A program made the translations under genes and the position numbers. Under the pieces are notes generated by a model that was not told where the DNA came from, did not search any database, and worked only from the letters and a program-made list of their open reading frames with translations. From NCBI RefSeq assembly GCF_032823475.1, contig NZ_CP127915.1, positions 620,001 through 684,000 of the forward strand: DNA of 64,000 bases, given 5' to 3'. Positions 36,902 to 47,012 of this stretch are shown here, piece by piece. Position 1 is the stretch's first letter, and each line of letters begins with the position of its first letter. This DNA is from Acinetobacter sp. SAAs474. Lineage in GTDB: Bacteria > Pseudomonadota > Gammaproteobacteria > Pseudomonadales > Moraxellaceae.

Positions 36902-37972
36902 TTATTTATAATACACTTCATAATTTAAGGTGGATGTAAAACGGCCTGAAGCGGTCGGTTTACGCAAAAATAATACGCCTGCTTCAAATTGATTAATCAA
37001 TACGGAGCCATTACTTTTACCCAAATCAATATTTTGTTCTAATGAGATTGGGGCAGCCTCTCCCTGTTTAAAAATTTGAATACCGACACTATTTTTCAGC
37101 GCTGTTTCTGATGTGGTTAAAGTATTTTGATTATATTTTTGGTTAGAAGTAAAACGGCCAACAAAAGGGTAATTTGGACAATCTTCGCCTTCAGTTCTAA
37201 TCGTTAAAGTAAAAGGCGTTTTTCTTAAGATCACCCCCGTTTGCTCTAAAGCAGAATACGTCCCTAAATCAACATCCTGTGTGGTTAAAATCGGTACACA
37301 TTCAATATAATTCACTGTCATATTATTGACGTGTTCTTGAAAGTTACCATTGCTATTACGCCCTCCCACACCATCCAGTTGAAATACCTGAAATTTCTTA
37401 TCGAGGCTAGAGAGATTCTTTCCTGTACCGCGCGATTTAATATACAGTGAATAGTTGACTGTAATGGTTTTTGGATCTGCACATTTATCGGCACTATTGT
37501 TAATTAACCTACAGTTACGTTTAGCACTATTAGATGATGACTGACTTTGTAACGCTAAAGTACCTAAATTAATACGATCGGTACTGCCGATTGGATATTC
37601 TCGACCATTAAAACGCACACCAATAATCAAGTTACTGCTATTAAACAATGTCGCTAAACTGCCACTGACATCATCTAAATATAAATAAGCATTTTCAGAC
37701 TTATTGGTATTATAGTCATCATAACAAGTAAAGGTGGTACTAAAAGGTGATGATTCCCATAGTAAGGTTCCTGCTGCCTGATTTGAGTTCGTCACTCGAA
37801 TAATGCCGACTGAAGTGGTATGTGTGGTATTTAATGCCTTAGAAATATCAAAATTACTGCCCGCTTTTGAACCTTCTAAACAACGCAATGCCCAGCTTTG
37901 TTGTATACCCATAAAACCGAGGAGAATGAAGAAACTGCATTGCATAAAATATCTAAGTGATTTTTGCATCAT
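36902..37972 (-). CDS. Fimbrial tip adhesin-like subunit
   Basis: A 356-residue exported protein: signal peptide (SFFILLGFMGIQQSWA), then a long region with Cys pairs, and a C-terminal pilin-like domain ending LNYEVYYK, the usual terminal beta strand for donor-strand exchange. It is much longer than the major pilin and lies last in the operon, as two-domain adhesins do. ATG 37972 overlaps the usher stop (ATGA) with GGAG before it. Receptor specificity cannot be predicted. Confidence 0.82.
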   Translation of the reverse strand: MMQKSLRYFMQCSFFILLGFMGIQQSWALRCLEGSKAGSNFDISKALNTTHTTSVGIIRVTNSNQAAGTLLWESSPFSTTFTCYDDYNTNKSENAYLYLDDVSGSLATLFNSSNLIIGVRFNGREYPIGSTDRINLGTLALQSQSSSNSAKRNCRLINNSADKCADPKTITVNYSLYIKSRGTGKNLSSLDKKFQVFQLDGVGGRNSNGNFQEHVNNMTVNYIECVPILTTQDVDLGTYSALEQTGVILRKTPFTLTIRTEGEDCPNYPFVGRFTSNQKYNQNTLTTSETALKNSVGIQIFKQGEAAPISLEQNIDLGKSNGSVLINQFEAGVLFLRKPTASGRFTSTLNYEVYYK

Positions 37973-40542
37973 TGCTCTTCTCCTACTGCATGGCATTCTA
38001 AGGAAATTTCATCATAACCAAAGTCACGTGCCTGTAGTTCTGGTAAAGTAAATTGGCATTGCTCAGCTTTACTGTCGCCCCATTTTGCCAATAATATTTG
38101 TTTTGAATCTACTGCGCTTAAATAGGCTTGACCATTGAGACCAATCATACCCACTGGCGTTTGCTGTACTGCATCTAATACCATTGCACCTGTCACTACC
38201 GATTTATGACGATATTGAAGATTCGCCAAGACACTATGACCATTTTTGACATCAAATTTAACTTTAACAATCGCCATTTTAGTTGGCACAATATCATTGA
38301 TCACAGAATTTTCTACGCTCACATTTTGTCCTAAATCTTCGGCACGTAATGCAACACGATTTTTTAAATATGCACTACTATTACTAATAATCGCATAACC
38401 ATTTTGATCAATTTTAAGGCCAGGTTGATTTTCTAGACGTACCCCTTCAGCCCCTTTAGCTTCAATAATAATTGGGTTACTATTCATCTGTTGACCCAAT
38501 AAAACCCCACCCGAATGAATCAACATACCACCACTTATACCGGCAGAAACTTGTTGATAGCGATGGCTATAGGTATAACCAAAATTAGAATTGTGTTTGG
38601 TACCGCGATAACTGGAACTTAATGCAATACTACTATTACTTTCTTTTGAGTTTGTAACTTGCATTTGTAGATTTAAATTTTGATCCTGTAAAAAACTTCC
38701 AGATAATGATGTTTGTATCGATGAGCCTGCTTGATTGCTATGTTGATAACTACTATTTGAGGTCACATTATGTGATTTAAGCAGTTTTGGTCGATCTAAT
38801 AAAAAGCTCAGTGCAATACCTACACTATAGTTTGAACCAGAAAAAAATGACTTATCTTGTTGATAATATAGACTATAATTGGCACGTTTATAGTTATTGT
38901 TATAGCCTAATTGCCAGCTTTGCATATTATAATCTTTTTGCCAATAATCTGTTTTGGTAAAATTACCGTATAGTTGTCCCCAACGTCCTAAATCCTGACT
39001 TAACGCAATCTGTGACTGGTTCTTTTTATTATAAAAAGTTGCAGAATAATAGGTTTGCTGCTGATTAATATCAGTTAAACTATTATTAGCACTCGTATTA
39101 CTCGTTGTATTGGTATAGGCATATTGGCCATTATGCCAGCTTGCTTTTTCTTGGACTGCGTCTGCTAAACTATAATAACCTGCCGTTGAATAGCGATAAC
39201 CGACTAACCGAAAATTTGTTCCAAGCTGATTTAATGATTTCGCATATAGAAATCGAAGACTGACTCCATCTTTTTTCTCATCATTCACCAGTGTATTACG
39301 TGCATAAGTCGCATCTACTGAAAATGAACCCAAAGTACCGAATGACCATGCCATACCTGTGGCAAGTGCATAATAATCTTCTGCAACCACAGTTCCTGCA
39401 TAAGGCGTAATATAGTTATTTAAACCATAAGCATAGGTCAATTGTCCAAAATAAGGATGATAATTACTGTGATCACCCGTGCGATATTGTCCTGATGTCA
39501 ACTGATATTTATGTTGACCTGGACGAATCATATTCGGCACTGAAGAGAAAGGCTGGATAAATTTTTCAACACGCCCATCGCTCTCATTGACAGTAACTTC
39601 AAGATCACCACTCTCATTAGCTGCATATAAGTCATCAATAACAAAATTACCGGGTGCCACATTGGTACTATAAATCAAATAACCATTTTGCCGAACATCA
39701 ACGACAGCATTGGTATAGGCAATACCACGAATAATCGGTGCATAATTTTGTAATCCGGCAGGGAGCTGTGCCGTATCACTGCTGATTTGTATGCCTCTAA
39801 AATTATAACTGTCAAAAACATCACTGCTGGTATTACTATCGCCTAGCTCAAGTCGCGCTTGATAACGAATCAAATCGCGTTCTATTTTATTGGCAATATT
39901 CTGAAATTGATGTTTTTCTCTAGCATACTTGGTCAACATACTTTGGTTACGATAGCGCCAAGCACCCAAATTCACACCACCATTTAAAAAGAGTGTGCTA
40001 TTTTGATAGCTTTGTTCTCCTTGCTTCTTATAATAATTGGTATTGGCCGTATAGTTGACAATAACTGCATTAATCCCTTCATCAAACAATTGAGGAGATA
40101 CATAACCACGAGGAACTTTGACTAAGTTGACTTGTGGTAAAGACAGTTTGATTTCTTGTTGAGCCACATTAACATCTAATACTGCGCGCTCAATTAAGCT
40201 AAGATTATAACAACCTTCGGCATTTGCCTGAGCTTGTTCTGGAGTATTTAATAGAATTTGATAAGCATCGATAAAACCCTGATCAATACAAGGTTCTATC
40301 TGGTGATCAGGTGTTTCATAAAAACGTAATGTTCGACTACCTAAGTTTTCGTGATTAATAATAATACTAAACTTATATAGACCGGGTGCAATCGCATAAC
40401 CACGTTTGACGGCATCAACTGCAACCTGATCAGTCAAATCTAATAAAAAGTCGGTATTAAACTGTTCAGTATCTGCATATACAGCGCTATATACAAAACT
40501 TAAATACACAATCGTAAAAGAATGTCGTAGAGAATAAGTCAC
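37969..40542 (-). CDS. Fimbrial outer-membrane usher protein
   Basis: An 857-residue FimD/PapC-type usher. Segments typical of the family include FNTDFLLD (PapC N-terminal domain), GVNLGAWRYRNQS, a long Tyr/Asn-rich 24-strand barrel, RGIAYTNAVVDVRQNGYLIYSTNVAPGNF (plug region) and a C-terminal domain with VLDAVQQTPVGMIGLNGQAYLS. It forms the channel through which chaperone-bound pilins are assembled. The start codon appears to be GTG at 40542, following a hydrophobic signal (TIVYLSFVYSAVYA). It lies 81 bp after the chaperone gene. Confidence 0.93.
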   Translation of the reverse strand: MTYSLRHSFTIVYLSFVYSAVYADTEQFNTDFLLDLTDQVAVDAVKRGYAIAPGLYKFSIIINHENLGSRTLRFYETPDHQIEPCIDQGFIDAYQILLNTPEQAQANAEGCYNLSLIERAVLDVNVAQQEIKLSLPQVNLVKVPRGYVSPQLFDEGINAVIVNYTANTNYYKKQGEQSYQNSTLFLNGGVNLGAWRYRNQSMLTKYAREKHQFQNIANKIERDLIRYQARLELGDSNTSSDVFDSYNFRGIQISSDTAQLPAGLQNYAPIIRGIAYTNAVVDVRQNGYLIYSTNVAPGNFVIDDLYAANESGDLEVTVNESDGRVEKFIQPFSSVPNMIRPGQHKYQLTSGQYRTGDHSNYHPYFGQLTYAYGLNNYITPYAGTVVAEDYYALATGMAWSFGTLGSFSVDATYARNTLVNDEKKDGVSLRFLYAKSLNQLGTNFRLVGYRYSTAGYYSLADAVQEKASWHNGQYAYTNTTSNTSANNSLTDINQQQTYYSATFYNKKNQSQIALSQDLGRWGQLYGNFTKTDYWQKDYNMQSWQLGYNNNYKRANYSLYYQQDKSFFSGSNYSVGIALSFLLDRPKLLKSHNVTSNSSYQHSNQAGSSIQTSLSGSFLQDQNLNLQMQVTNSKESNSSIALSSSYRGTKHNSNFGYTYSHRYQQVSAGISGGMLIHSGGVLLGQQMNSNPIIIEAKGAEGVRLENQPGLKIDQNGYAIISNSSAYLKNRVALRAEDLGQNVSVENSVINDIVPTKMAIVKVKFDVKNGHSVLANLQYRHKSVVTGAMVLDAVQQTPVGMIGLNGQAYLSAVDSKQILLAKWGDSKAEQCQFTLPELQARDFGYDEISLECHAVGEEQ

Positions 40543-40623
40543 GGTGCACCAATATCGCTTTAATGATAAAGAAAATACAGACGATTAAACAGCGAATAAT
40601 ATTTCGACTAAGTCAATTCAGTA

Positions 40624-41322
40624 TTAGCGTAATTGAACAATCGGCATGGCTTCATTGCCCCCATATTCACTAATATAGGTATAGTGAAGACTCGATAAAT
40701 CTGCAGGAACACCTTTTAATACTGCTGCAGTACTGAATGGTGCAATCATGTCTTGATTAAGATTCATCACCACACTATTTTGGTTACCTAATCTAAGATC
40801 ACCAATGGTGACATAAAGTGGACTTTTATTTTCGACATATAAAGTTTTATCTTGAACAAACCATCTCAGTTGTTTAACAGCATCTTTTAATTCAATATCA
40901 AGCTGTTTTGGACGATAAAACAATTTAATTTTAGTTCTGACTGCCAGTTGTAATACATTTTCCTGTTCAGGTTTTGGTGGAATTTCTTGAATATTAATCC
41001 AAAATTGACTTTCACGATCTTCTGCTAAACCCTGACCTGAATACATAAATCTTAAAATCGATTCTTTTTGTGGTTCAATTTTAACCAATGGCGGCGTGAC
41101 CACAAAAGGAACTTTATTGTCTTGTGGCATGGCTTCACCAGGCTCAAGCCAAGACTGCACCATATAGGCTTTATCTGCATGATTCTTTAAAGCTAAAGTC
41201 GTAGCTTTATAATGGCCATCATAAATCACGCGACTTGCCAAGGCTTGAATCGCACTATGTGCATAGCTCATTCCAACTAAAGTGGTTAAAACTGCAGTAA
41301 AAATTAATGATTTCAAGCGCAT
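40624..41322 (-). CDS. Periplasmic fimbrial chaperone
   Basis: A 232-residue PapD-type chaperone with signal peptide (SLIFTAVLTTLVGMSYAHS). The immunoglobulin-like N-domain shows VQSWLEPGEAMPQDNKVPFVVTPPLVKIEP and the family motif LRFMYSG. FWINIQEIPPKPE and KIKLFYRP are diagnostic. It binds pilins in the periplasm by donor-strand complementation and delivers them to the usher. It is the second gene of the operon, 16 bp after the major pilin. Confidence 0.95.
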   Translation of the reverse strand: MRLKSLIFTAVLTTLVGMSYAHSAIQALASRVIYDGHYKATTLALKNHADKAYMVQSWLEPGEAMPQDNKVPFVVTPPLVKIEPQKESILRFMYSGQGLAEDRESQFWINIQEIPPKPEQENVLQLAVRTKIKLFYRPKQLDIELKDAVKQLRWFVQDKTLYVENKSPLYVTIGDLRLGNQNSVVMNLNQDMIAPFSTAAVLKGVPADLSSLHYTYISEYGGNEAMPIVQLR

Positions 41323-41338
41323 GACAAATCTCTTTTAA

Positions 41339-41878
41339 TTACTTTTGTTGTAATGTTACACGTACAGTTGCATCTGCTTGACCAGCACCAACTTGATCTT
41401 TTGTTGATTGGTAATATGCTTGTAACGGTAAGCTTGCTGCACCTTTACCATTCGCAATCGAAACGTTTGCATTTGATTCTTCACCAGCAGTTGTATTTAA
41501 TTTTATTTGTGTATTATTTGCATCCGCAATCGCAATACCAACACCATCAGCTACACTCACTTTTAATAAGTTTGAGTTGGCAGTATCGCTGGTGCCTGTA
41601 AAGTTAAATTTAAAATTACCATCGGTACACTCTGTCACATCAATGGTAAATTTTTGCGGAATACTTTTATCACCTATCTCTTTAAACGTAGAGGTCGGCC
41701 ATTGTCCAAGATTAACTGTACCATTTTGATTACCATTAATCGCAATATTACATGCCGCACTAATAATCTTGCCAGTAAAATTAATATTACCTGAACCGGT
41801 ATCTGCTGTTGCAAAAACAGCACTAGATACGGTTAAAGCAAATAACGATGTTGCCATAAAAGAAAATGATTTTTTCAT
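41339..41878 (-). CDS. Major type 1 fimbrial subunit
   Basis: A 179-residue pilin: signal peptide (SFMATSLFALTVSSAVFA), then mature sequence with INFTGKIISAACNI and a second Cys in DVTECTDG forming the conserved pilin disulfide. The C-terminus ATVRVTLQQK is the typical beta strand. It is the first gene of the pilus operon. The 899-bp region upstream is extremely AT-rich and likely contains the controlled promoter. Confidence 0.93.
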   Translation of the reverse strand: MKKSFSFMATSLFALTVSSAVFATADTGSGNINFTGKIISAACNIAINGNQNGTVNLGQWPTSTFKEIGDKSIPQKFTIDVTECTDGNFKFNFTGTSDTANSNLLKVSVADGVGIAIADANNTQIKLNTTAGEESNANVSIANGKGAASLPLQAYYQSTKDQVGAGQADATVRVTLQQK

Positions 41879-42777
41879 AAAAGATTCTCAATAAATATTA
41901 TATATCCACTTAAACAATCTAATACTGCCAATAATCAGAGAATAACTTAAGAATACTGGTCTTATTAAATTGAGCGTATAATACACTCGCCTTTATAAAA
42001 AACAAGATCCGATACAAAATAAATAATCTTATTATTTTATAAAGCTTTGCATCAATGAATTTTATTGTTAGAAAAATTAATTAGTCTTAAATCATGTTAA
42101 AAATAAATGAAATCATAAGAAAATTTAATAAAAATAAAGAAAAAACAAATTAATTAATAAAAACAATCACTTAAAAAAATATAAAAATCTAATTAAAAAT
42201 GAATATTAATTACAAAATAATAAAGATTTATAAAAGAAACTAACTATCAATTAGTAACTATTGTTATTTACAGCCTTTCTTAAAAACACATTCAATAATA
42301 ATATAATTTAAATATTATTAATCTATAAACAGATTATAAATATAAATAATATTTAAAATATTTATCCAAACACATTATAAATATTATATCGATTATAAAA
42401 AAATATTTTAATTAATTTATTAATTATTTACATTATAATTAAAATTTAATTTACTTATCACATAAAATTAAGTTAATAAATATATGAAAAATTATTTTAT
42501 TTTGATTAGTTTATAATTGAGCTTTTTAATCAACAAATTTATAACTTATTGTTTTATTTGGTTTTTAAATAAAAGGTAAGTCATTAAAGAGAACTTGTAT
42601 ATATTTTGTATTTTTTATCGACTAAAAAATCATTAAAATACAAGACAACAAAATCAAGATACTTTTTACGTACATAAAACAAACACGATACAGATTAAAA
42701 CAGATTAGATTCGTATTAAATCGTGATTTTTAGGTAGAGAATATATTGATTAACAACTAATTTTTAGGGGAATAACA
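41879..42777. other. Extremely AT-rich divergent region upstream of the pilus operon
   Basis: Nearly 900 bp composed mostly of A and T runs, with no gene on either strand. It lies between the major pilin (minus) and the small pilin-like gene (plus). Such regions are typical binding zones for H-NS-type silencers. The pilus promoter and that of the small gene should both lie here. Confidence 0.6.
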
Positions 42778-43086
42778 ATGAAAATATGGCTATTAATTTC
42801 AGGATTACTTATAAGCAATATCGTATACGCTGATAGTACACGTATCGACTTTAAAGGTGCCATTACACAGCCCGCATGTATCATGGTCAATCCCGTTTCT
42901 CAGCAATGTGAACCGATCGCAAGAGACAGTGAAGTGATTAAAGTCTTAAATCAGGAAAAAAGTAGCATCACCCCAGATGACATCAATAATTTTGTTATGA
43001 ATTATCAATCATCTAAAGCAAAAATTGAATTAAATCAATCAACAAAAAACAATCAAATGATAAATTTATTAGTTACTTATAAATAA
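42778..43086 (+). CDS. 102-aa secreted mini-pilin-like protein
   Basis: Signal peptide MKIWLLISGLLISNIVYA, then RIDFKGAITQPACIMVNP, which matches the start of type 1 pilins (compare INFTGKIISAAC of the nearby major pilin). There are two Cys (34 and 44), and the sequence ends MINLLVTYK, like a pilin terminal beta strand. At about 84 mature residues it is about half the normal pilin size, so the central strands seem to be missing. AGGGG precedes the ATG. It may be a decayed pilin, a terminator or anchor subunit, or a new small component. Confidence 0.7.
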   Translation: MKIWLLISGLLISNIVYADSTRIDFKGAITQPACIMVNPVSQQCEPIARDSEVIKVLNQEKSSITPDDINNFVMNYQSSKAKIELNQSTKNNQMINLLVTYK

Positions 43087-43792
43087 TTTAACCAAAGATA
43101 TCATATGATGAGCAATAAAATTTTAGACCATAAAAGCAGGTTGAGATTGTAGCGAATTTTAATACGACAATCTCTTCTGCTTTAAAAAGCAAAATAAAAG
43201 TAATTGATTAAAAAAACTTCACAAATAATAAATTTAATTACTCTTGAATCAATCAGCTATATTCCAGATAAAAAAAATCTACAAGGACAGATAAAAGCTA
43301 AAAAATATAATATTTATCATGTTTTTAAAATATAATGCCACATAAATCATATTTTATAATTTACAATTTAATCGCACGAGTGTAAGCGCTAAATTTATCC
43401 AAAATACAATGATCAGATGAAAAAAATCGAATTTGATCTAATCATATAGTAATTCAAAAAAAATTTATCTGTTCTTGATCAGCAATGTCACATTGATATT
43501 CAACTACCTCTATTGATCCATATCACACTCAAAAATTTGCAATATGCGGTAATTGATGCTGCTGTGTATTGCTTAAAATATGCTGATTTGATTGCATCAA
43601 TCACTTTGTGATGTAGAAAAGTAGGCGATCAGACCGTAAAAAAGAATCAAGACAGATCATCATACTATGTCATATGGTGATTATTATCCTGAATCCAGCA
43701 CTCAAGATATGCTCATTCTCTTTAATCAAGAATGAGCATAATAAATTGAAAAACAAGATAAATAATAATGTATTAAGAGACAATAAGCCTCA
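43087..43792. other. Intergenic region with two strong hairpins
   Basis: No gene is visible. It contains a long interrupted stem at about 43133-43186 (AAAGCAGG..GAGATTGT with ACAATCTC..CTGCTTT) and a perfect 12-bp stem at 43709-43741. The latter is on the far side of the bd oxidase operon's 3' end and could protect that message. Confidence 0.5.
43709..43741 (-). terminator. Perfect 12-bp hairpin after the bd oxidase operon
   Basis: TATGCTCATTCT / AGAATGAGCATA with a 9-nt loop, 52 bp beyond the stop of the last small gene. It lacks a long T-run, so it may be a weak terminator or a 3' stabilising stem. Confidence 0.5.
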
Positions 43793-43900
43793 TCAATATG
43801 CCCATTGAATGAGTAGCCGAAATAATCCAGCGATTAAAGCAAGACTCAGTACACCACCCAGCCAAAGGACAATACACCAGCCCGCAGCATTCAGTTTCAT
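43793..43900 (-). CDS. 35-aa DUF2474-like membrane protein of the bd oxidase operon
   Basis: A very small gene. The product MKLNAAGWCIVLWLGGVLSL continues as ALIAGLFRLLIQWAY: one membrane helix with Trp/Leu-rich ends, as in DUF2474 proteins found after cyanide-insensitive bd oxidases (functionally comparable with CydX). A perfect AAGGAGG lies 5-6 bp before the ATG, and it starts 9 bp after the subunit II stop, so it is clearly part of the operon. It probably stabilises the oxidase. Confidence 0.82.
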   Translation of the reverse strand: MKLNAAGWCIVLWLGGVLSLALIAGLFRLLIQWAY

Positions 43901-43909
43901 TTGGCCTCC

Positions 43910-44914
43910 TTAGTGATAACCCTCATCGCCTACACGAACCTTGTCACGAAAAACCCAATAAGATAGCCCAGTATAAAATAAAATGATTGGAATCAAAATT
44001 AATGCACCAATCAATGCAAATAACTGGCTATTTGCAGGTGCAGCAGCCTGCCAAATGGTTACTGATGGTGGAATAATATAAGGCCATAAACTAATCAGAA
44101 AACCACTATACGCCAATACGACCAATGCTAATGTATAAATAAAGGGACGAAATTCATGACGTTGTTTACAAGCACGTAAAATCATCAATACACAAAATAC
44201 TACGAGTACTGGTACCGGACTAAAATAAAAAATCTGGGGTTGGCTAAACCAACGTGTTGCAATTTCTGCATGTACAATGGGGGTATAAATACTCACAGCA
44301 GCAAAGATACACAGCAGTATCATGATTAATTTAGGCATCAGATGATACATTTTATCTTGTAGTTTTAAATCCGTTTTAAAGATTAGCCAACCACAACCTA
44401 ATGTGGCATAGAGTACAATAACACCAAGACCAGTAAATACAGAAAATGGACTCAACCAGTCTAAACTTCCTCCAGTATAAATACCATCAGTGGTTTTAAT
44501 ACCCTGAATATATGCGCCTAAAATTACACCTTGTAAAAACGCACTTAAAATCGATCCCCAAATAAATGCTTGATCCCATAAATGTTGAGTACGATTTGCT
44601 TTAAAACGAAATTCAAAGGCCACACCACGAAAAATTAATGCAATCACCATCAAAATAATCGGCAAATATAATGCGGATAGTACTGTTGAATAAACCAAAG
44701 GAAAAGCTGCAAATAATCCTGCCCCTCCCAATACCATCCAAGTCTCATTACCATCCCATACCGGTGCGACAGTATTCATCATCACATCACGTTCATGACG
44801 ATCAGCAATAAAAGGAAATAAAATACCAATACCTAGATCAAAGCCATCAAGTACCACATAAATCAATACACCTAAGGCAATAATAACAATCCAAATTAAT
44901 GATAAATCAATCAT
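43910..44914 (-). CDS. cydB: Cytochrome bd-type ubiquinol oxidase subunit II
   Basis: A 334-residue membrane protein with about eight or nine helices. It starts MIDLSLIWIVIIALGVLIYVVLDGFDLGIG, the diagnostic CydB/CioB opening. HERDVMMNTVAPVWDGNETWMV is another conserved block. With subunit I it reduces O2 to water from ubiquinol without pumping protons. It overlaps subunit I by 8 bp, so translation is coupled. The partner's features suggest the cyanide-insensitive (Cio) subtype. Confidence 0.94.
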   Translation of the reverse strand: MIDLSLIWIVIIALGVLIYVVLDGFDLGIGILFPFIADRHERDVMMNTVAPVWDGNETWMVLGGAGLFAAFPLVYSTVLSALYLPIILMVIALIFRGVAFEFRFKANRTQHLWDQAFIWGSILSAFLQGVILGAYIQGIKTTDGIYTGGSLDWLSPFSVFTGLGVIVLYATLGCGWLIFKTDLKLQDKMYHLMPKLIMILLCIFAAVSIYTPIVHAEIATRWFSQPQIFYFSPVPVLVVFCVLMILRACKQRHEFRPFIYTLALVVLAYSGFLISLWPYIIPPSVTIWQAAAPANSQLFALIGALILIPIILFYTGLSYWVFRDKVRVGDEGYH

Positions 44915-46355
44915 TTTTTTGCTCCTGATGATCAGCTACTGCATGTTGCGCTAAGGTTTTTTCATCATCAATCGTACTCATTGGACGATGAGAGGCACGA
45001 ATGACATCATTTTCATGCTGTATATTTGAGTGAATAAATTCTGGTCCTTTGATCATCATTTTCAGCATATAATAAATCCCAATACCGAAGACAATAAAAT
45101 ACACCACAACAAAAATGATTAAAGTTAAGCCAACTTGTTCAGCAGGAACAGGCGACAATGCATCTTTTGTTCGCATAATGCCGTAAACCACCCATGGTTG
45201 ACGTCCTACTTCAGTAGTAAACCAACCTGCTAATAAAGCAATAAAACCTGAAGGTCCCATCAATAGCGCAAATTGATGTAGTCGAGTAGACTCATAAAAT
45301 GTCCCTGTTTTACGTTGCCATAGTCCCCAAATAGCCAATAAAATCATGAGTATTCCCATACCGACCATAATTCGGAAACTCCAAAATACCACCAAGGAAT
45401 TCGGTCGGTCTTCAGGGGCAAAATCTTTTAAACCTTTGACCTCGCCCTTTAGACTATGCGTCATAATGAGACTACCTAAATAAGGAATACCCACTGCATA
45501 TTGAGTTTGCTCTGCTTTCATGTCAGGAATACCAAATAAATACAATGGCATACCATCATCTTTATTGGTTTCCCAATGACCTTCTATGGCTGCAAGTTTT
45601 GCAGGTTGATATTTCAAGGTATTTAAACCATGTAAATCACCAATAAAAATTTGTAAAGGTGCTAATGCTAAAATCATCCACATTGCCATGGAAAATGATT
45701 TTTTCACTAAAGCATCACGACGCCCTTGCAGTAAGTGCCATGCAGCAGTTGCAGCAACCAGTAAACCTGAAACTAAAAATGCAGCCAATGCCATATGCGC
45801 TAAGCGATATGGAAAAGAAGGATTAAACACAATAGCAAACCAGTCTTGTGGAATGATCATGCCATTTTCAATACTAAAACCTTGTGGTGTTTGCATCCAA
45901 CTGTTGGATGATAAAATCCAGAACATTGAAATACAGGTACCAATGGCAACCATTAAGGTGGCAAAAAAATGTGTTTTAGGGCCAACACGTCCCCAACCGA
46001 ATAACATAATGCCCAAAAAACCAGCCTCTAGAAAAAAGGCACTGAGTACTTCATAGGACAATAATGGGCCCGTAATACTTCCTGCGACTCTAGAAAACTC
46101 ACTCCAGTTGGTGCCGAATTGATAACTCATCACCACACCAGAAACCACCCCCATACCAAAACATAAAGCAAAAATTTTGATCCAAAATTTAAATAAATCA
46201 CGATATACCGGATCTTTACTTTGAAGCCAGCGCCATTCTAAAACGGCTAAAAAACTGGCTAAACCAATAGAAATTGCAGGAAAAATAATATGAAAAGATA
46301 CTGTAAATGCAAATTGAATACGTGCGAGTTCGAGTGCTGTTAAACCTAAATTCAT
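44907..46355 (-). CDS. cydA: Cytochrome bd-type ubiquinol oxidase subunit I (Cio-like)
   Basis: A 482-residue haem-binding subunit with about nine helices. Key segments include LARIQFAFTVSFHIIFPA with the haem His, MSYQFGTNWSEFSRVAGSITGPLLSYEVL with Glu ligands, and GWFTTEVGRQPWVVYG. The quinol (Q) loop is short, as in CioA-type cyanide-insensitive oxidases, and the total length is below that of E. coli CydA. It is the first gene of the operon. A long AT-rich promoter region lies upstream. Confidence 0.94.
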   Translation of the reverse strand: MNLGLTALELARIQFAFTVSFHIIFPAISIGLASFLAVLEWRWLQSKDPVYRDLFKFWIKIFALCFGMGVVSGVVMSYQFGTNWSEFSRVAGSITGPLLSYEVLSAFFLEAGFLGIMLFGWGRVGPKTHFFATLMVAIGTCISMFWILSSNSWMQTPQGFSIENGMIIPQDWFAIVFNPSFPYRLAHMALAAFLVSGLLVAATAAWHLLQGRRDALVKKSFSMAMWMILALAPLQIFIGDLHGLNTLKYQPAKLAAIEGHWETNKDDGMPLYLFGIPDMKAEQTQYAVGIPYLGSLIMTHSLKGEVKGLKDFAPEDRPNSLVVFWSFRIMVGMGILMILLAIWGLWQRKTGTFYESTRLHQFALLMGPSGFIALLAGWFTTEVGRQPWVVYGIMRTKDALSPVPAEQVGLTLIIFVVVYFIVFGIGIYYMLKMMIKGPEFIHSNIQHENDVIRASHRPMSTIDDEKTLAQHAVADHQEQKND

Positions 46356-46601
46356 CTCATTATCCTCGTCCGATTCGTGATAAATGAATTGTCATCAGAC
46401 CACGATACTCAACAGGCATACTAGGTAGATAAAAAATATTAAATAACTGATTTAAAACATTATTGATAAAATGTTTTTCCAGGATGAGTTGTCTCATAAC
46501 GCAATTGCATAATTGCGAAAAATTAATCTTCATGATGTAAAGCTCTTTAAAACGTTTGAAATATAGACAGCCTTAGATTTACTGTCGTATCCATGCGTAA
46601 T

Positions 46602-47012
46602 TTAAAGTGCAATTGGTGGTGCTCGACCTTGTGGTAATAGATAAAGCTTTTGTAATGAAAAATAAACGTGCCAAAAGCTTTGCTGATAAAAGCTTAGTCG
46701 AACTTGAATACGATCGAGTACTTCATCCACACCAAATTTAAAAGGTAAAACCAGATCACCATATACCGTACAATATTGGCATTGATGATTATGCTGATTA
46801 TGATCTGAATGATGCTCAGGAAGCAGATGTTGAACTAACTCATGGTAGCTCGAGTGGGTATGTTGATGCTGTGCAGGCGAAAGAAGATTATGTGTAATAG
46901 ACATACATACCGGAGCAATATGATATTTTTCCGGTAACAGTGGTTGTAAATATACTGCTATTTGCAATAGTAAGGTTACCAATGCAAGATACAGTCCACT
47001 ACGTCTTAGCAA
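46602..47012 (-). CDS. DUF2946-like His-rich membrane-anchored protein
   Basis: A 136-residue protein with an N-terminal hydrophobic segment (LYLALVTLLLQIAVYL), a His-rich middle (QHQHTHSSYHELVQHLLPEH, then HHSDHNQHNHQCQYC) and a C-terminal RAPPIAL. The CxxC and terminal Arg-x-Pro-Pro are features of DUF2946 proteins, often found with copper-related genes. Metal binding is plausible from composition. It is separated from the bd oxidase by about 250 bp on the same strand. Function unknown. Confidence 0.7.
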   Translation of the reverse strand: MLRRSGLYLALVTLLLQIAVYLQPLLPEKYHIAPVCMSITHNLLSPAQHQHTHSSYHELVQHLLPEHHSDHNQHNHQCQYCTVYGDLVLPFKFGVDEVLDRIQVRLSFYQQSFWHVYFSLQKLYLLPQGRAPPIAL

